This document shows, piece after piece, positions 7,288-7,640 of a stretch of 7,640 nucleotides of DNA. Origin of the DNA: an uncultured Kangiella sp. Its GTDB lineage: Bacteria; Pseudomonadota; Gammaproteobacteria; Enterobacterales; DSM-103792. How positions within the stretch are numbered: position 1 is the first letter of the stretch; the number at the start of each line of letters is the position of its first letter. Below the pieces are notes generated by a model. That model worked only from the letters and a program-made list of their open reading frames with translations. It searched no databases and was not told the DNA's origin. The stretch spans positions 1-7,640 of the forward strand of contig CAMLKQ010000103.1 of NCBI GenBank assembly GCA_946480585.1, read 5' to 3'. Made by a program: the position numbers and the translations under genes.

Positions 7288-7532
7288 GAACGCAGTCCTG
7301 GGGCCGAAACCAGATGCTCACCATAACGGCAGCAGCCAGTCTTTACAGCCGTGAAACCCTGCCACTACCGCCAGATGGATAAGCCGGGCCCGCTTTGGCC
7401 TCGTGATGGACCGCTCAGCTATTCCGAACAGGGTATATGGCGCGGGTTGCGCGTCGCGTTAACGTGCATTCGAGCAAAGCCAGCGTCCGGTCCCTGAACC
7501 GGGCCGACAAGAAAAGCCGCGGAGGGCTGACC
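7288..7532. promoter_or_regulatory. Divergent control region between dgcN and the exported-protein gene
   Basis: These 245 nt contain no plausible gene and must hold the start signals for both divergent units. Visible elements are an 8-bp palindrome CGTTAACG (7457-7464), an imperfect palindrome AAGC-C-GGGCCC-GCTT (7381-7395), a pair of 5-bp inverted arms ACGGC (7326-7330) and GCCGT (7348-7352), and a hairpin CCGGT/ACCGG (7487-7502) in the plus-strand leader. Any of the palindromes could be an operator, for example for the LuxR-type regulator, but none matches a consensus I can name. TATATG (7434-7439) resembles a -10 box but has no good -35 partner. Confidence 0.5.
7521..7526 (+). promoter_or_regulatory. 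Ribosome binding site of the gene starting at 7533
   Basis: GGAGGG ends 6 nt before the ATG at 7533, a near-ideal Shine-Dalgarno and spacing. It is the main support that the short open frame at the right edge is a real gene start. Confidence 0.75.
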
Positions 7533-7640
7533 ATGTTGAGAGCGCAAGAACGTGTGGCGGTATCCCAGAACAGTCGTAATCGATTTCGCCATTCCTTGCT
7601 GACCGCCGCCGTGGCGACGGTGCTGGTTTGCAGCCTGCCG
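7533..7640 (+). CDS. N terminus of a probable exported protein, 3' truncated by window edge
   Basis: Only the first 36 codons are present and the frame is open to the last base. The residues show a long positively charged N region (MLRAQERVAV, then RNRFRH, residues 1-20) and a hydrophobic stretch LLTAAVATVLVCSLP (about 22-36), the pattern of a signal peptide or a first membrane anchor. The cysteine near residue 33 is preceded by V, which is a poor lipobox, so a lipoprotein is not the first choice. A near-ideal ribosome binding site precedes it. It is transcribed divergently from dgcN across a 245-nt gap. A TonB-dependent receptor, periplasmic peptidase or amidase would suit peptidoglycan or D-amino-acid use, but nothing in these residues identifies the family. 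Confidence 0.65.
   Translation, partial: MLRAQERVAVSQNSRNRFRHSLLTAAVATVLVCSLP

Noticed and set aside
7345..7400. Possible cobalamin riboswitch core upstream of the exported-protein gene (GTGAAACCC, GCCACT, AAGCCGGG)
   Set aside because: The conserved GGGAA block is absent, the expected CGG/CCG pairing around GTGAAA does not form, and no B12-box match follows. The resemblance is superficial.
7438..7450. Possible sigma-54 promoter (TGGC...TTGC)
   Set aside because: The two conserved blocks are 2 nt closer together than the -24/-12 consensus allows.
7466..7515. Possible cyclic-di-GMP (GEMM) riboswitch suggested by GCAAAGCC
   Set aside because: Only this short string matches; the second conserved stem and the GGTAGC-type 3' motif are missing.

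Overview
The window looks like a GC-rich gammaproteobacterial chromosome segment. The evidence is a sucA-sucB-sucC-sucD gene order, strong Shine-Dalgarno sequences, high GC at third codon positions, and proteins that read like E. coli or Pseudomonas-type TCA-cycle enzymes. I cannot name the genus from sequence alone. All coding calls come from reading the translations by eye; no database search was run.

Layout. Positions 1-4177 hold a plus-strand TCA-cycle operon: the 3' end of sucA (2-oxoglutarate dehydrogenase E1), then complete sucB (E2), sucC and sucD (succinyl-CoA synthetase beta and alpha). The gaps are short (86, 15 and 14 nt). A 15-bp perfect stem at 4201-4234 with flanking A and T tracts closes the operon. 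No lpd (E3) gene lies between sucB and sucC, unlike the Pseudomonas arrangement. Positions 4374-5270 (plus) encode a LuxR-type helix-turn-helix regulator. It converges, with only 20 nt between, on a minus-strand pair: dgcN (DUF1611 family) at 7287-6268 and dgcA (enolase superfamily) at 6271-5291, overlapping by ATGA. Positions 7288-7532 are a 245-nt divergent regulatory gap. At 7533 a plus-strand gene with a strong ribosome binding site and a signal-peptide-like N terminus begins and runs off the window.

How the genes fit together. DgcN and DgcA are the two enzymes of a D-glutamate catabolic route reported in marine Pseudoalteromonas. DgcN N-acetylates D-glutamate, and DgcA racemises N-acetyl-D-glutamate to the L form, which is then deacetylated to L-glutamate. 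A regulator, DgcR, was reported to activate the two genes; the LuxR-type gene here is the positional candidate for that role. L-glutamate is one step from 2-oxoglutarate, the substrate of SucAB, so the neighbourhood would feed peptidoglycan-derived D-Glu into the TCA operon next door. That metabolic link is inference; the two units are transcriptionally separated by the terminator.

The most interesting points are the D-Glu module with its convergent regulator, a BioD-like P-loop in DgcN, a DxD motif in DgcA that also fits a dipeptide epimerase, and the unidentified exported protein sharing the divergent control region. I found no mobile element, CRISPR array, tRNA or rRNA.
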